Source of the DNA: Anastatus disparis
Lineage: Eukaryota > Arthropoda > Insecta > Hymenoptera > Eupelmidae
Assembly (NCBI GenBank): GCA_017163975.1
Contig: JAFFSR010000242.1
Coordinates: 4,055,001 to 4,119,000 of the forward strand
Reading direction: 5' to 3'
DNA length: 64,000 bases
In this document: positions 39,390 to 51,575 of the stretch, piece after piece
Layout of the letters: every line of letters starts with the position of its first letter
Position numbering within the stretch: the first letter of the stretch is position 1
The notes under the pieces: generated by a model
Told to the model about the DNA's origin: nothing
Seen by the model: the letters and a program-made list of their open reading frames with translations, nothing else
Database searches by the model: none
Position numbers and translations under genes: made by a program

Positions 39390-41009
39390 ATGTCTTTTGG
39401 TCTAAGATTAGATATCGATCCTGTTATCACTTGTCCGTATGATGAAAATCATAAAATTGCGAAGTCCAGGATACAAAGACATCTTGTTAAATGTGAAAAG
39501 GTATTGATTTTTTTTTACAAAACTTGTAGAATTTTCAACATTTTTTAAATTATTAATTTTTTTTTTTTAGAATTTTCCACCAGATTACAAACAACAATGT
39601 CCTTATGATGCAACTCACAGAGTTTTTCAACATGAATTAGTTGATCATGTTGAGAATTGTCCAATGAAAATTTCATATACTGCTATTGGTATGTATTAAA
39701 ATGATTTTTAAATGGACAATTTGTTTTATATTTCTAAATATTTATCACACAATATAAAGTGACAGATTTAAAAATATTTTTTGAAATATTTTTAAATGTT
39801 CAGAACTATATTTTAGAAATACTTCATACGAAATTGATTCAATTATTTAAAAATTTACGTAAGATCAATTTTAAATTAAACTTCTAATTTAGGACTTATT
39901 TTTAATTGATTTCAAGTGATAAAAATTGATAATCATCTATTAAATGATTACTGAGCAATCACTGAGCACTTTACTAATATAAACACTAATATTATTTGAA
40001 TAAATTATAGAGTACTTTAAATTATATCTTTGATTTTCAAAAAAATAGTTTTTTTTTCGGTTTCCTATAATTAAACACATGAGAATTGATGTTATAAAAC
40101 AAAATTAAAACAATAATTAAAAAAAATAATGAAATACTAAAATTTTTTTTACAATTATTAATTTTGATTCATAATATTTACCTTGTTTTATTGTTATTAT
40201 TATTATTTCTAAAGTAATTAATTTTCATATATCATAGAAGAATAAAATTAATTTTTTTTATTTATTCCTAATTTAGATAATAACGCTAGAAGATTACCTG
40301 AAATAGAACCTGAATTGGATATAAGTAATATGGATGATGGAGAAGTTTGGGACGAAGGAAGAGAAGCAGCAACTGCTAGTAATCCATTCAATGAACCTAC
40401 ATTTGGAGATATCAATATGAAACATTATACAACTGTTGCTTCTATTAGAGGGTAATGTTAACATCAATAGTATATTATTCATATAAGGAGTAAAAACGAA
40501 AAAATATTTTTTAGACAAATTCATTATAGATTTAATAATATTAATTCATGAATATTAAATAAAACAAAATAATTTACAATATTTTTTTTATATTACAAAA
40601 TATTTCCTTATTTATTTTATTTGAAGAAATAATTTTTATTCAAAATATTTATAGATCAATTCATATAATTATGCTTTATTATTTTTTTTTCAATTTTTCT
40701 TAATAATATTTATTCATTTTTATTAAAAATAGTATACTTTCATGGTAAATATCAATTTATAATACTTTCAGAAATATGTTACGGTTAAAAACATGTAATT
40801 CTAAATTACGACGTCCATTTGGCTATTCAGAATCATTGATGTTAGATATAAGTAGCCAAGAAAATGATGATGATGATGATGCTAAATCTGTCTCAAGTGA
40901 TATTTGTATCGGAAGAGGTCAAAGTTTGTCAAGATCTTATGTCCGTGGACAACCTAGCAGAGGAGCTGGAATGTATAGAAGAGGTGTTAGAGGTAGATTT
41001 ATCCGTTAG
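39390..41009 (+). CDS. Gtsf1: Gtsf1/Asterix-like protein, tandem CHHC zinc fingers
   Basis: Asterix/Gtsf1 proteins work with Piwi in piRNA-guided transcriptional silencing of transposons. Coding exons 39390-39500, 39571-39688, 40277-40451 and 40772-41009 total 642 nt (213 aa), phases consistent. Two U11-48K-type CHHC fingers have identical spacing, C-x5-H-x9-H-x3-C: C15-H21-H31-C35 and C47-H53-H63-C67. Both start CPYD. The acidic centre contains MDDGEVWDE, with a Trp of the type that in this family contacts Piwi. The C-terminus is Arg/Gly-rich (YVRGQPSRGAGMYRRGVRG), a possible target for arginine methylation or RNA binding. The family often has several paralogues in insects, so orthology to Asterix itself is not certain. 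Confidence 0.9.
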
Positions 41010-42509
41010 TTTTTGCATAAAATCATATGACCATATAAATGCCAGATTGTATTCTTGTAAATATTCGCTACAAGTTTATTTTTCTACTACTGTAAGATAA
41101 ACTTTATCTTAAATTTAAAACAAAAATTATTCCATTAAATATCATCAATTACCTTTTACATTTTAACAATACGTATTATAAGATATAATTTTTGTTCACA
41201 AAGGGGAATTAAGAATTTTCATTAATAAAATAAAATCTGAAAAAATACAAATTTGAAATATTTCTTTTATTTGCCAATTACATTTTTATTACACTTGATT
41301 ATGTACATGATCCAAAGAAACTTTCTCAAGTTGCTTTTAAAAAAGCAACAAACAACAATGGATATACGTCCATACCGAGAAAATAAAATTATTCAATTAA
41401 ATGCATAAAAAAATGTCCAAGTGTTACATAAAAATAGCTTCTCTATGATCAATACATTAACAGTATTTATAATATATAATCCTAACTTTGCTGTGATAGC
41501 AAACTTATCTTTTCAGGATGAATTTATTTTTAAGATAAATATGCTTAAACAAAAAAAATTATAAAAAAGTGATTAATAACAGTTAACATTGAAAATCAAT
41601 TTAGATAACTTAAACAAAACAAATTTTTTTAAAAAATTTTATTTTTATTACCACCAAATTACTTATTGAAAATAAAATAATAGAAAAAATTAGCAAATCA
41701 TAATTTTAGAGTAAGATTTCATTATAGACTAATTTTATAGAAATTTTTTTTTAAACGTTTTCTTGACTAATCAATGTTAAATTTAAATAGTTTTTACATG
41801 TATAATTAAATTTCCATATTAATTATGGATTTTTTTTAAAGAAAGTATAAAAGTAATTTTATAAAATAATAACAAATAAAAAATCTCACTATGATATCAA
41901 TTTCTCGGTATTGATTCATTTCCACTTTTAAAAATATATTTTTAATAAAAAATAAAAAACATTACTTTTTCTATCTCATACAATGATTCTTAAATGGAAA
42001 TTAAGTGAAAAAGAATGTAGATTTCAATAATAAGTTTTCCTTTTTGTTTAAAAATTTAGATAACGCTTTATGTTCCGTTTATTATAATTTTTTTGTTTTT
42101 TTTTAACACAAGTTTTGTTTTTTGTTTCCAAGTACCACAAAACAGATCTCAATTATAGCTATATAGATTCAATATTATCTACTACGCACTTAACCTACTT
42201 TTTATATTTACATAATTCTAAATTTTTTTTTATATGCGGTTCGAGTAATATTGGCAGTTTGTTAGCTCAAGTCTGCATCATATCCTTTTTGACGTATAAA
42301 AAACAGCAAATTTATGATCGCAATTAGAGCACAATTACGAGAGATCACGTGCACTAGATTTTGTTTTTATCCGTGCTTTTATTTATCAAGATGAAAAAAT
42401 GCACTGTTCATTGCGCGATACTTGATTTTGATGTGTTAATTTTAACACTGTCAAGTATTATCGAATATACCACACATTCAGTTCAGTTCCATTTATTTAT
42501 ATTCACGAC
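41010..42509. other. convergent 3' UTRs of Gtsf1 and UBE4B
   Basis: A Gtsf1 poly(A) signal is at 41224-41229. On the minus strand TTTATT signals lie near 41265-41290, giving UBE4B a 3' UTR of about 1.2 kb and leaving the two transcripts nearly touching. The open frames at 42115-42594 are in UBE4B 3' UTR or antisense to its last exon and are not genes. Confidence 0.55.
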
Positions 42510-45500
42510 TTACACGTCGGTAGACGTAGTTTTCTGTTGCTTCCATTCCGATATCCTTGCCTTCAAGTCGTTCACTGTAATAGAAAAAAAGTAAATGTGA
42601 AATAATAGAATACTAAAATTTGCAAAGTTATATTTCATTCTGAAATTTGAAATTTTTTACAAACTAAATACTGCAAATTTTAATTCTTTTTACTTTATAA
42701 GTTTAATGAAGTATTATTAATATCATTATTATCTATTCAGAAAATAAGAAAAATTAGAATAATTTACAGTATATCCCTCAGTTTTAAATGCAGTTAACTA
42801 AGCAAGGATCTGATTAAACTAAAAGTGATTAACTTAATTCTAAAATTAATTAACAATAATCTTAGTATATTATAAAAATTTTATTAAATTTAAGTTGAAG
42901 CTAAACTTACTGGGTGCGAGCATATCTTCACTAAGAGGTTGTCTGCTAAAGGGATCAGTCGCACTATTTAACAAATGCCGTATAATAACATCCTTATCCA
43001 TAATAATGCCAGACGGCAGTTTGACAGGCTCTTCCATAAGCGTGCCCATTAACGGATCTTTAAACTCATCAGGTGCGTCGTTATAATCTTCTTCGCGTGC
43101 TCGATTATCACAAGCAATTTGCGCTGCTCTTTCTGCAAGTGCAACAAATCGTTCAATCTCCGATGCAGATTTAATACCTGATCGTTCTAATTTGCCTGCT
43201 GCTTCAGCGAATAATTCTTTCGAGAATGATCTCTGTGAAATAAAAATATTTTTAACTTTTAATCTAAAAAAATAATATTTCTATATTTGTTTTTTAATTA
43301 TTGAAAAATAAATCTAACCTCATCACTAGCTAAAGCTGCAGCGAATTTTTGACAGTCAAGATGCAAATAGATATCAACGATGTGTCCGAGGAGCGCTCTC
43401 GGTTCCCAACCATATTTTTGTGGTTTTCTTACTTTAAGATTTTTACACTTAGGTCCACAAAGTTGTTGTAGGTTGAAATTAAGCATAGCACTGAGTCTAC
43501 TGGCAAGTTCCGGTCGTAAAAATGGTTCAGTTATTTGTATAGTAAGATAATGGAACATAGCTACAGTCTCCTTGGCTAAAGTTAAATACGATCTGGCTTG
43601 TCGTTCGTCAGTTGCAAGCTGTCTTGTGCGTGATTGCTGTTGTTCTTGCGAAAGGGCGGCCCAGGCTGCTTGATCTGACATGATTTCCTGTACTTCATGG
43701 ATACGCTTAAGAGATTCAAGTGATTCGTCTAATAGAAAAGTTGTATCGTTCATTAACATGTTGATGAACTTGACAAATTGTTTGCCATTTGAACTTTCAC
43801 GTATTATAGAAGCTTGATGTACTGGACTTTCCCACATAGATTTTAAAATGAGAGAGATGTGATAACGAATAAAGAACTTGTCATAAAATTCAGATGATGA
43901 GCCTGTTGTTTCTACGTCTGTGTAAAATTTCATCAGGTTAGAAGCAAGCAACATATTTGAAAGTGGATGAGCCATCACTTGTTTGTGTACATTTTCCGTC
44001 CTTCCCTAAAAGAACAAAAGAAAAACACTATAACCATATGTTTGACAATAATAAAAATAAAAAAAAATTTTTGTAAACTGAAAAAAAATAAAAGAAATCA
44101 ATGAAAATAATCATTGCAGTTGTTTGATTAAATTAAAATGTAAATTAGCATACCTGAACACTTGCATTTATTACGAATAATACTTCGATCAATTTGGCTA
44201 TTAAATAAGGATTTCTAATACAGTCCTGTGCACATATTAGAACCAGTAACCAGGTGATAAGAACCGTGTCAACATTATTAACCACCACACCAGGGCTAAA
44301 TCTTAAAATAAATAAAAATTAAATAAAAAAATTTAATTTTTTTTAAATTTATTTTATAAACTATTTGTAATTTATTGTTAGTTGACAATTTTACTTACTG
44401 GAGTGTAAAGAGTAAGAATTCGGCAATATCTTCAATGTACCACTCGGGTAAGGCAGTGAAAATTTTTGGTGTTTCTGATCGACAACTTAAAATATTGGAA
44501 AGATTATTGTCGTATGCTAGTTCATTAATATTTTCAACACCAGTAAGCAGCTTAAGTAGCACCTCCGCCACAGACGTGTAAAAATGTAACGATCTTCTTA
44601 ATATAAGAGGGTCAATTAGACCTGCGTCAGCGCAAGCTTTTGATTTTCCCAATCTTTTAAGTTGATGCTTCCATCTTTTTATCAATTCTTTATTTTGCAT
44701 TGCATGAACTGTATCTTTCCATTGTGACTCAGTTGCCTGCAATTCATCAAGCATTTTTTGTAGATCACGTAAAGCGCGTAATTTCTTTTGATACTTTTGC
44801 AAAGCAGGTATTAATGATATATGATGGCAGTGAAGAGTCAGGAACCAACACTGTGTTGGGAACTTAGCTTTAGACCATAAATGGCCATTTGATGCAAGTT
44901 CCTCTAGCCACTGAGTAACCTTAAAAAATAATGATTTTACAATTATTATTGGCGTTAATAATTATTCATGTTCTTAATATGTTTATGTTTTTTTTATATA
45001 ATTTAAAATTAAACAATTTTGTATAATTATCTGTACCTCTTGTGAAGTAAGTTTCAATCTTGTATCGTTTTTAAAATCGACAAATGCTGTTGAATTAAAA
45101 GGATAAAATGGGTCAATTGTGTCAAGTTTAATTTTTACAGAGAGCATCTGTAAAACTGATAGCAGATTGAGAGTGAAACCATCACCAGCCAGTGAAAATT
45201 CTTCTGTTTGAATTTGTGCACGTTTTTCATTGTGACGTATAAGAGTAGCAAGATAATCAAGCACAGATTCACGACATGTACTACTTGCAAGAATAGAATG
45301 CATTATTTTATGTAACGAAATTCTAATACTTTCAAGCTCTTTTTGTAATGTAAGAACCATCATTTTATCTGTTGCAGAATTACCACTAAAGAACTTTTCA
45401 GCTACCTAGAAGAAAAAAGCATTGATGTTATTGATAAAAAGTCAATTTGCTTTATCATGAACAAAATATATTTATATCTTGTTTTGAAGATTTATCAAAG

Positions 45501-48025
45501 TAATTTATTATAACATTATTTGTGACAAATAATATATTAATAACAATTACCTTGGGTTGTTCTTCAGCAAATATTGAAACTGACAAGAAAGGTCCAAGAA
45601 ACGAAGTTCTGGCAAGCTCTCTACCAACAGCTGGGGTCATAGCCTCTGGCAAAAATTGTACCTGACTTGTAATTAACCGACATATTGGCCTAAGGTTACC
45701 ATTTGGACCACAACGTATTTCAACAAGTTCTTCAAGTGCTTCAATTGGTCTTCTATGGGTATTACCTACAAGACTGGCTTGCTGCATGGATAAATAAAGA
45801 CTCTGTAGAAGAGGTGTGAAAATACGATTGAAAACTTCCAAATTTGTATGAGTGCGGGCAACTAATTCATGTAAAAAACCACGAGGTAAAGTTTGTAAGA
45901 GTACGAAAGGAAGAAGAGGCGAACTGAGAGTCTGACTCGACTCAGGATTTTGGCAGCCTGGGATGTGACCTTGCAATAAAAGACTTGCGTGTTGTACACA
46001 CTGCGCACGTAATGTAGCAAGCACATCTGACAGTGGAGGTACGCTTGATCGCTAAAATAAAAAAATTATTTTTTTGACTCATTTATTTTGATATAACGAA
46101 ATGTAAATCAACGAATTATTTCTTATACAAACCTTAGGATGATTCCTTTCTTCAACAGCGACTCGTGCATAAGAATCCAATAAGTAGACAAGACTTTTTG
46201 GCTTTGATGCAGACGATTGTACTTCGCTACCGGAGACATCCATCTGATTCGTCGGAGGGTTCGTTGGATGAGTCGTTACCGGACTCAACAATGGACTGGT
46301 TTGACTGTTTGGACTATCTTGACAATCTAAAGACACATCTACCGCTATGTCTTTTAGAGGATCTTCACCAGTTGCGAATTTATTTAAAACTTCCATTATT
46401 GCTTGACTTGACAAATCGGCAATATCGCTAGTATTGTACATTGCTACATTATTGGCAGTCTCAGGAAGATATATCGTGCCTTCCGTCGACACTTTCCACG
46501 AAACAGAAAGTACTCTTGATATAACAGAATGAACTTGCTCTAGCGTTACTTCAGCTATACTAGAACTTGTTGTCTGTAATTAAATAAATTTTTTAAATTA
46601 TTTCTATTTTACAATCTAATCTATTTTTTTAAAGGAAATGTACTTACCCTAGATCTAGGAGCAGTTTCTTTGCGATCTGAATCTTCAACTTCCATATTTT
46701 CAATTCCAGAATCAACATCGACTCCAGAAGAATTAAATTGTTTTTCACAATTATCTTCTACTTCCATCGGTGCTTCTTGATTTTGAATCTGTGATTGTGG
46801 TAACTCAGTTGTTGGTGAAGTTGGTACTGAAGTTGTTGATGGTGACGAAGTATTAGAAGGCCCTGCTGTTGTATTAGTTTGTTTAATAAGAGCTCCATTA
46901 TCTGGAGAACTGAAATTTGTAGGTGCATTGCTTGTAGTATTATCAAGGCCAGCTAGTCGAGCTAATCGCCGACGTCTTATCTGAAAAATAATAAATATTT
47001 TTGTAAAGAATAAACCTAATAAATAATTAGTCTGTTGTTTGATACTAGACAATTGATTAAGATTAAGAAAAAGTTTCTAGATGGTATGCAAGACAGCATT
47101 GGCACACATATAGTTGCGAATGCCACCTGTTAAAATGGGCCACAAAACTTGGCTAAGTCTTTTTCTAATACAATAGAGTGTTTGGATTAAAACATATATT
47201 TCTAAATACAAATTTTAGCTGCTTATAAATTAATCAATTGAAATGTTGAGAAAGAATTTTTAGTTTATTATTACGCTACAATCATTTGTAAAAAGAGTCA
47301 AATCACAATGACCGAGCTCATTTAAATTTAATAAATTTAAAAAGTTAAACAAAGAGAGTAAAGCTGCCAATCTTTGTGCATTATTTTGCTCTTGCAGCCT
47401 TGAAAAATGCTCCGAACAGAGACAAATGAAGTAAAATAAAATCTTGAAAGGGATGCTATTTTTAACATGTACGATAAAAAAAACAACAAAAAATACAAGT
47501 TTTGAATTTTTATCCTACGTAAATATCATGACTATTTTTTTTTATTTTTTTAAAATATGAGAATAAAAAAAAGTTGCTTTTAAAATGCTAAAATAATTTT
47601 GATTGTTCTTTTGGAGTAAATTTGAAGCATTTAAAAAATATTTTAAATGCTTGATATTTACACCAAAACATCATTTAGCATCAAAGCATTTAAAGAGATC
47701 CTCTTAAATACCGTTTAAATAAAGCAAAGCACGCGCTCTAAGGTATCTATTTTCTATATCTTTGAAAACACACAAAGGACCCTTTCGGAGCAACGTCAGC
47801 GCACATCGTCTATTCTGTAATGGGAGGGAGAGGGGAATGGAAAAATCATGAAATGAAGAATGATGCGCCAATTTTTTTAGTAAACGCAACAAACTTTCAC
47901 TCCAAAAATTTTCTTCTCAAAAAAAAAAAGCAAAACAAAAACAAATAAAAACGTTTATTAAAAAAAAAAAAAAAAAAAAACAAATAGAAATAAAACATTA
48001 CCTCTTCTGGATTTAATTCACTCAT
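42510..48025 (-). CDS. UBE4B: Ubiquitin conjugation factor E4 B (U-box E3/E4 ligase)
   Basis: UBE4B (yeast Ufd2) elongates ubiquitin chains with an E2 and cooperates with p97/VCP. Coding exons (5' to 3'): 48002-48025, 46648-46980, 46133-46573, 45551-46051, 45037-45405, 44399-44919, 44154-44301, 43319-44005, 42911-43232, 42510-42574. They total 3,411 nt (1,136 aa) with all phases matching. The N-terminus MSELNPEE joined to [13 protein letters not shown] matches the vertebrate UBE4B start and settles the tiny first exon. A Ser/Thr/Pro-rich linker is followed by the Ufd2 core helices ([40 protein letters not shown]). The U-box is residues about 1062-1136 ([35 protein letters not shown]) and the tail is [18 protein letters not shown]. 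The 1-kb first intron contains a hairpin at 47586-47680. Confidence 0.95.
47586..47680. repeat. pre-miRNA-sized hairpin in UBE4B intron 1
   Basis: The left arm (TTTTGGAGTAAAT, then GAAGCATTTAAA) and right arm (TTTAAATGCTTG, then ATTTACACCAAAA) pair over about 27 bp with few mismatches. The outer TGCTAAA / TTTAGCA also pairs after a bulge on the left. The total is 95 nt. It could be an intronic microRNA, a small MITE or chance in A/T sequence. A nearby copy of GCATTTAAAG suggests local repetition. Confidence 0.5.
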
Positions 48026-49015
48026 TTTTTCTGCTTGGCTTTGTGATGATGGTAATGATAACAAGGTACTCGACGACGGGATAACACTTCCTTCAGGAAT
48101 GACAGGTTTAAGAAAAAAAAATGCGTTCCCTTTCGAGTCTCTTTCTCTTTCTCGTCGTCAACGCTATGCTGCTGCTGCTACGCGCAGTGGAGATAGGGAG
48201 ACTGCGGTTGTATATGTCTGCATATACCTACACAGACTGAGCGTAACTATATATATATATATAACAATATACCTATAGGAAATATCGCTTAGTAAGAGTA
48301 TATATACGTTATAGATTCATATAACGGGTGCGTGCGTGTCCCTTTAAGCAAAAGCTCCGAAAAAGGCCTGGGCTTTTTTTTTTAACAAAAAGAAAAGTAG
48401 TTTTATAAATTTATATTCTACATTTGGCCTTTTTTATATGTTTGGATTTTTAAATAATATTTCTTTCTTTAGGACTCTTTCGTTGGAAAGCAGGACTGCT
48501 TGTTGAAAGAGCAAACACTACACTACAGACAGTTACTGACTACAGAACGAAACTCCGTTCTCTGGATTTTTGAAGCTATGCTTCTTACGCGACGTTACGG
48601 CAAGGGCACTAAATGTATAAAAATCGACAGTCCCAAATGTCACCCAGCGTGAATGTACGAATATGGCACAGGGTGCCATAATTCTATCAACATACAAACA
48701 CTTGAATTCTTTTTTCTCTTTCTTTCTTTCCCTCTCTCCCATTCCGCTTAAGAATATGCGTGCATATACACAAGTGGATGTGCGCGTTGAATATACTACG
48801 ATTGATGCTTGTAGTGTGTGTGTGTATGTGTGTATATATACACAGTAAAATTTTGAGGAAAGTATCTATATATATTAGAACGTTATAGGTAAACACAAAG
48901 CGGGTACTGTTTCTCTTTTTCTAAATATGTTTTCATGTTAACGAGGTTTCCCTATACCCTCTCACTTGCACCTACTGATTTCGTATAGGTACTTTCCTCG
49001 TAATCTTACTGTATA

Positions 49016-49050
<35 letters not shown>

Positions 49051-49477
49051 TGCTCAGTTAACAAAAAAAATTTACTCAAAACAAAATTGGTATTTTATCT
49101 TTATTTTAATTTCTTTTTTAACTTTTTATTCTTTGTTTCTATTTAAAAAATTATTTTTTTACGAAAAATTTTTCGTAAATTTTGGTATTGTACATTTCTG
49201 TATATTTTATTTGAGAAACTAGAAAATTTTACTGCTTCGTTTTTTTATATCAATGAAACTTTATAAGCTGTGTATAAACATTTCTTTCTTAATTTTTTAA
49301 TTTGTCTGTATATGTCTCTCTCATTTTATTTTTCCTCTCTCTTTTCCATTTCAACTATCCTTGTTGCACTTGCGTGCTCATTGCTTGGTTGGACCCCTTC
49401 AAAACAGCTGAGCAACTCTATGCAGTCTGGCTTCGAAGTATACTTATTTACGCGGAAGCGCTTAATTGCCAATTGCC

Positions 49478-49687
49478 ATGCAGTATATGTTTCTATGCGC
49501 CACCTATTTTACTTAGTTGCAGTTAGTCGCTTTCCAATGTTCATACTTCTAAGGGCCAAAGCCAAACGGCAGCAAGGCAGTAAGGCAGTCTGCCTGCCTT
49601 TCGATTTGGCACTTGGAAGCACGAACATTGAAAAACTTAGTAACTGCAACTACTGAAATAGGTGACGCGCACAAACATATACTACAT
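49478..49687. repeat. 210-bp imperfect foldback
   Basis: Arms of about 90 bp pair with scattered mismatches. Matching pieces, left against reverse-complemented right, are ATGCAGTATATGTTT / ATGTAGTATATGTTT, CACCTATTT in both, GTTGCAGTTA in both, and CAATGTTC in both. The tip folds further through AAGGCAG and CTGCCTGCCTT. The sequence is clearly more G/C-rich than its surroundings. No target duplication was found, so a MITE or a hairpin-RNA locus are both open. Confidence 0.7.
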
Positions 49688-49744
49688 GACACTGCATATG
49701 CTCAATGCTCATGCATGCACATAGTAATGTGCCGCCATGATAGC

Positions 49745-49790
49745 GCTAAGCTAAAGCTCAGAACGCCACCTACTCTGAGCTTGCGTAGCA
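49745..49790. repeat. short perfect-core hairpin
   Basis: AAGCTCAGA and TCTGAGCTT form a perfect nine-base-pair stem around an 11-base loop containing CGCCACCTAC. Flanking GCTA..GC and GC..TAGC extend it. The loop sequence resembles the GCGCCACCTA box in the adjacent foldback. Confidence 0.55.
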
Positions 49791-49819
49791 ATAATATAAA
49801 TTCCCACGAGACCAACGGC

Positions 49820-49997
49820 CAGTGATGGATTTCGAGGATGCTTTATACATTTATGTATATCTATATATTAGGATATCCTTTAGCCAACTTCAGAGTATAC
49901 CGTAGAATTAGAGTATAAGCAGAATATAATATTCTGTAGTATATACTCTGAAGTTGGCTGTTGGATATCATATAAGCATCTTCGAAATCCATCACTG
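49820..49997. mobile_element. hAT-type MITE with 8-bp target-site duplication
   Basis: A 178-bp non-coding element. The left end CAGTGATGGATTTCGA and right end TCGAAATCCATCACTG are perfect inverted termini for 16 bp, and imperfect pairing continues to about 57 bp (GCCAACTTCAGAGTATAC against GTATACTCTGAAGTTGGC). It is flanked on both sides by the exact direct repeat CCAACGGC (49812-49819 and 49998-50005). Termini beginning CAGTGATGG plus an 8-bp target duplication are the hallmark of the hAT superfamily. There is no transposase frame, so it must have moved using an enzyme encoded elsewhere. The intact duplication implies a fairly recent insertion. Confidence 0.9.
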
Positions 49998-51575
49998 CCA
50001 ACGGCCTTATAACGATCCATGGAGGAATGGTAATGGGTATTATATATCCAATAACTGAAAAAAAGAGACCAACGAACGTTGCCGCTGACGATGTTTAATA
50101 TACTTGTGTGTATATATATATAGGTGGATTAATAATATATGTCATATGAACTGCAAGATAGATAATAAAAAGATCCTTACTATGTATACATAAATACTAA
50201 TTCTAATAATTAAATGACATTTTGACTTAATGCGAATAAGCATATCTTAATTTAAAGTTAATAATGAAACATAAATATATTGACCACGAAAACGGATAGT
50301 AGAGAACGATAAAACGTTCAATAAACGTTGTAGGTGCAACAGCTCATTTACTTCTATTTTTTTCACTTGTGGTTTTCTCCATTCCGTCGGTACAACTTTG
50401 CTATTATTAGCAAAGTACTTTGAACTTTATAAATTATAATTTCGGTGCGTAATATTTACTAATAGATGCTTTTTTTAAAAGATTCTTTATACGATACAAA
50501 CTTTTAATTTAAAAAAATATAAATTATCAATATTTCTTAATGATAACTTTCAGCTTTTGATAAAATAAGAAAATAATATATGAATTATTGTAATTAAAAA
50601 TATTGATGAATTATATAATGTAAAACTGCATTACGAAAATTGAATTCATTATTTATTGTATAGATTTAATTTAAAGAAAGTGTTATCAAAAGTGTATAAA
50701 TAAATTTTTCCCTTAGCATTAAAGATAATAATTATTATACTTTTTAATGTTTCATATTGAAATGCGTATATGTTAAAATGAAATAATATTTCAAAATTCA
50801 TAAAGAGATAAATATTTCTGTATTGATAAAATGTAGTTAAATAATTCTGAACTGAATTTAAAAATTGATATTTTTAAATAAAAACCAAATAATATCTAGA
50901 GATTACGAATATTTAGTAATTTTTAAATTTTTTGTTAATTTATTTATATCTATATTGTTACACAAAACTTTTTAAACGTATGTAATACATTTGAAATTCT
51001 TCAGAATTATTTCACATATTAATAGAATTTTTTCAAATATATATTTTTCACAAAAATTTTTAAAATCACTTTAAATATTATATTTTTAAAATCTTCTATA
51101 TAAAATATTTCCAAAATTTTCAATTGAAATATTTCAAAAATATTTGATTGAAATATTTCGCGCTTTCTTTAATATAAACCAATTGAAATAGAGTACAGAC
51201 GTGACGTCATCCAATATTATAATTACTTGTCTATTTGGTCAAAAAACCGAGCGTTGACTAAGTTACACATCATCACATTCAGAGATTGGAGCACAGAGCA
51301 CAACATAACACGAGTATACTAGGCTTTCACTCTTGCACACAATATAGCTCTACTTGAAAACTTTGTGGTGCGCCATTGTTGTGCCTTTTCGTGTTACATA
51401 CGTTTCTCAATCATATATCATCGGTTTTACTAGAACTTACTGGAAAGTAGGTTGTCAGGCAATATCAAGAAATATCTTGACAACGTAAGGGTTGGAATTA
51501 TAAAGGTATTATCTTTGTAATTAAATAATAGAAGTTTAAAGGTTTGACAGAGCGAGTGAAAAAAATAAAGAAACA

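Larger units (their letters stand above)
48026..51575. promoter_or_regulatory. divergent intergenic region between UBE4B and Mlf
   Basis: The two genes start head to head 3.55 kb apart, so both promoters lie here. Long (AT)n runs occur at about 48249-48262 and 49019-49047. The central 49440-50010 stretch holds three foldback structures annotated separately. The part next to Mlf (51180-51575) is richer in CpG and is a probable promoter/5' UTR. Small open frames here overlap the foldbacks and have no coding support. Confidence 0.5.

Noticed and set aside
42493..42574. Alternative frame of the last UBE4B exon ([16 protein letters not shown])
   Set aside because: The incoming phase is 1, which gives [21 protein letters not shown] and matches the known UBE4B tail. 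The other frame does not.
47941..47980. Long poly(A) run as a retrotransposon tail
   Set aside because: No element body or target duplication is visible beside it; it lies within the UBE4B intron as a simple homopolymer.
49019..49047. (AT)n run as a TATA promoter
   Set aside because: It is a microsatellite; similar runs occur at many non-promoter positions in the window.
49270..49825. Several overlapping open frames of 70-128 codons
   Set aside because: They cover the foldback arms on both strands and have no conserved protein features; stop-free runs arise from the less A/T-rich composition.
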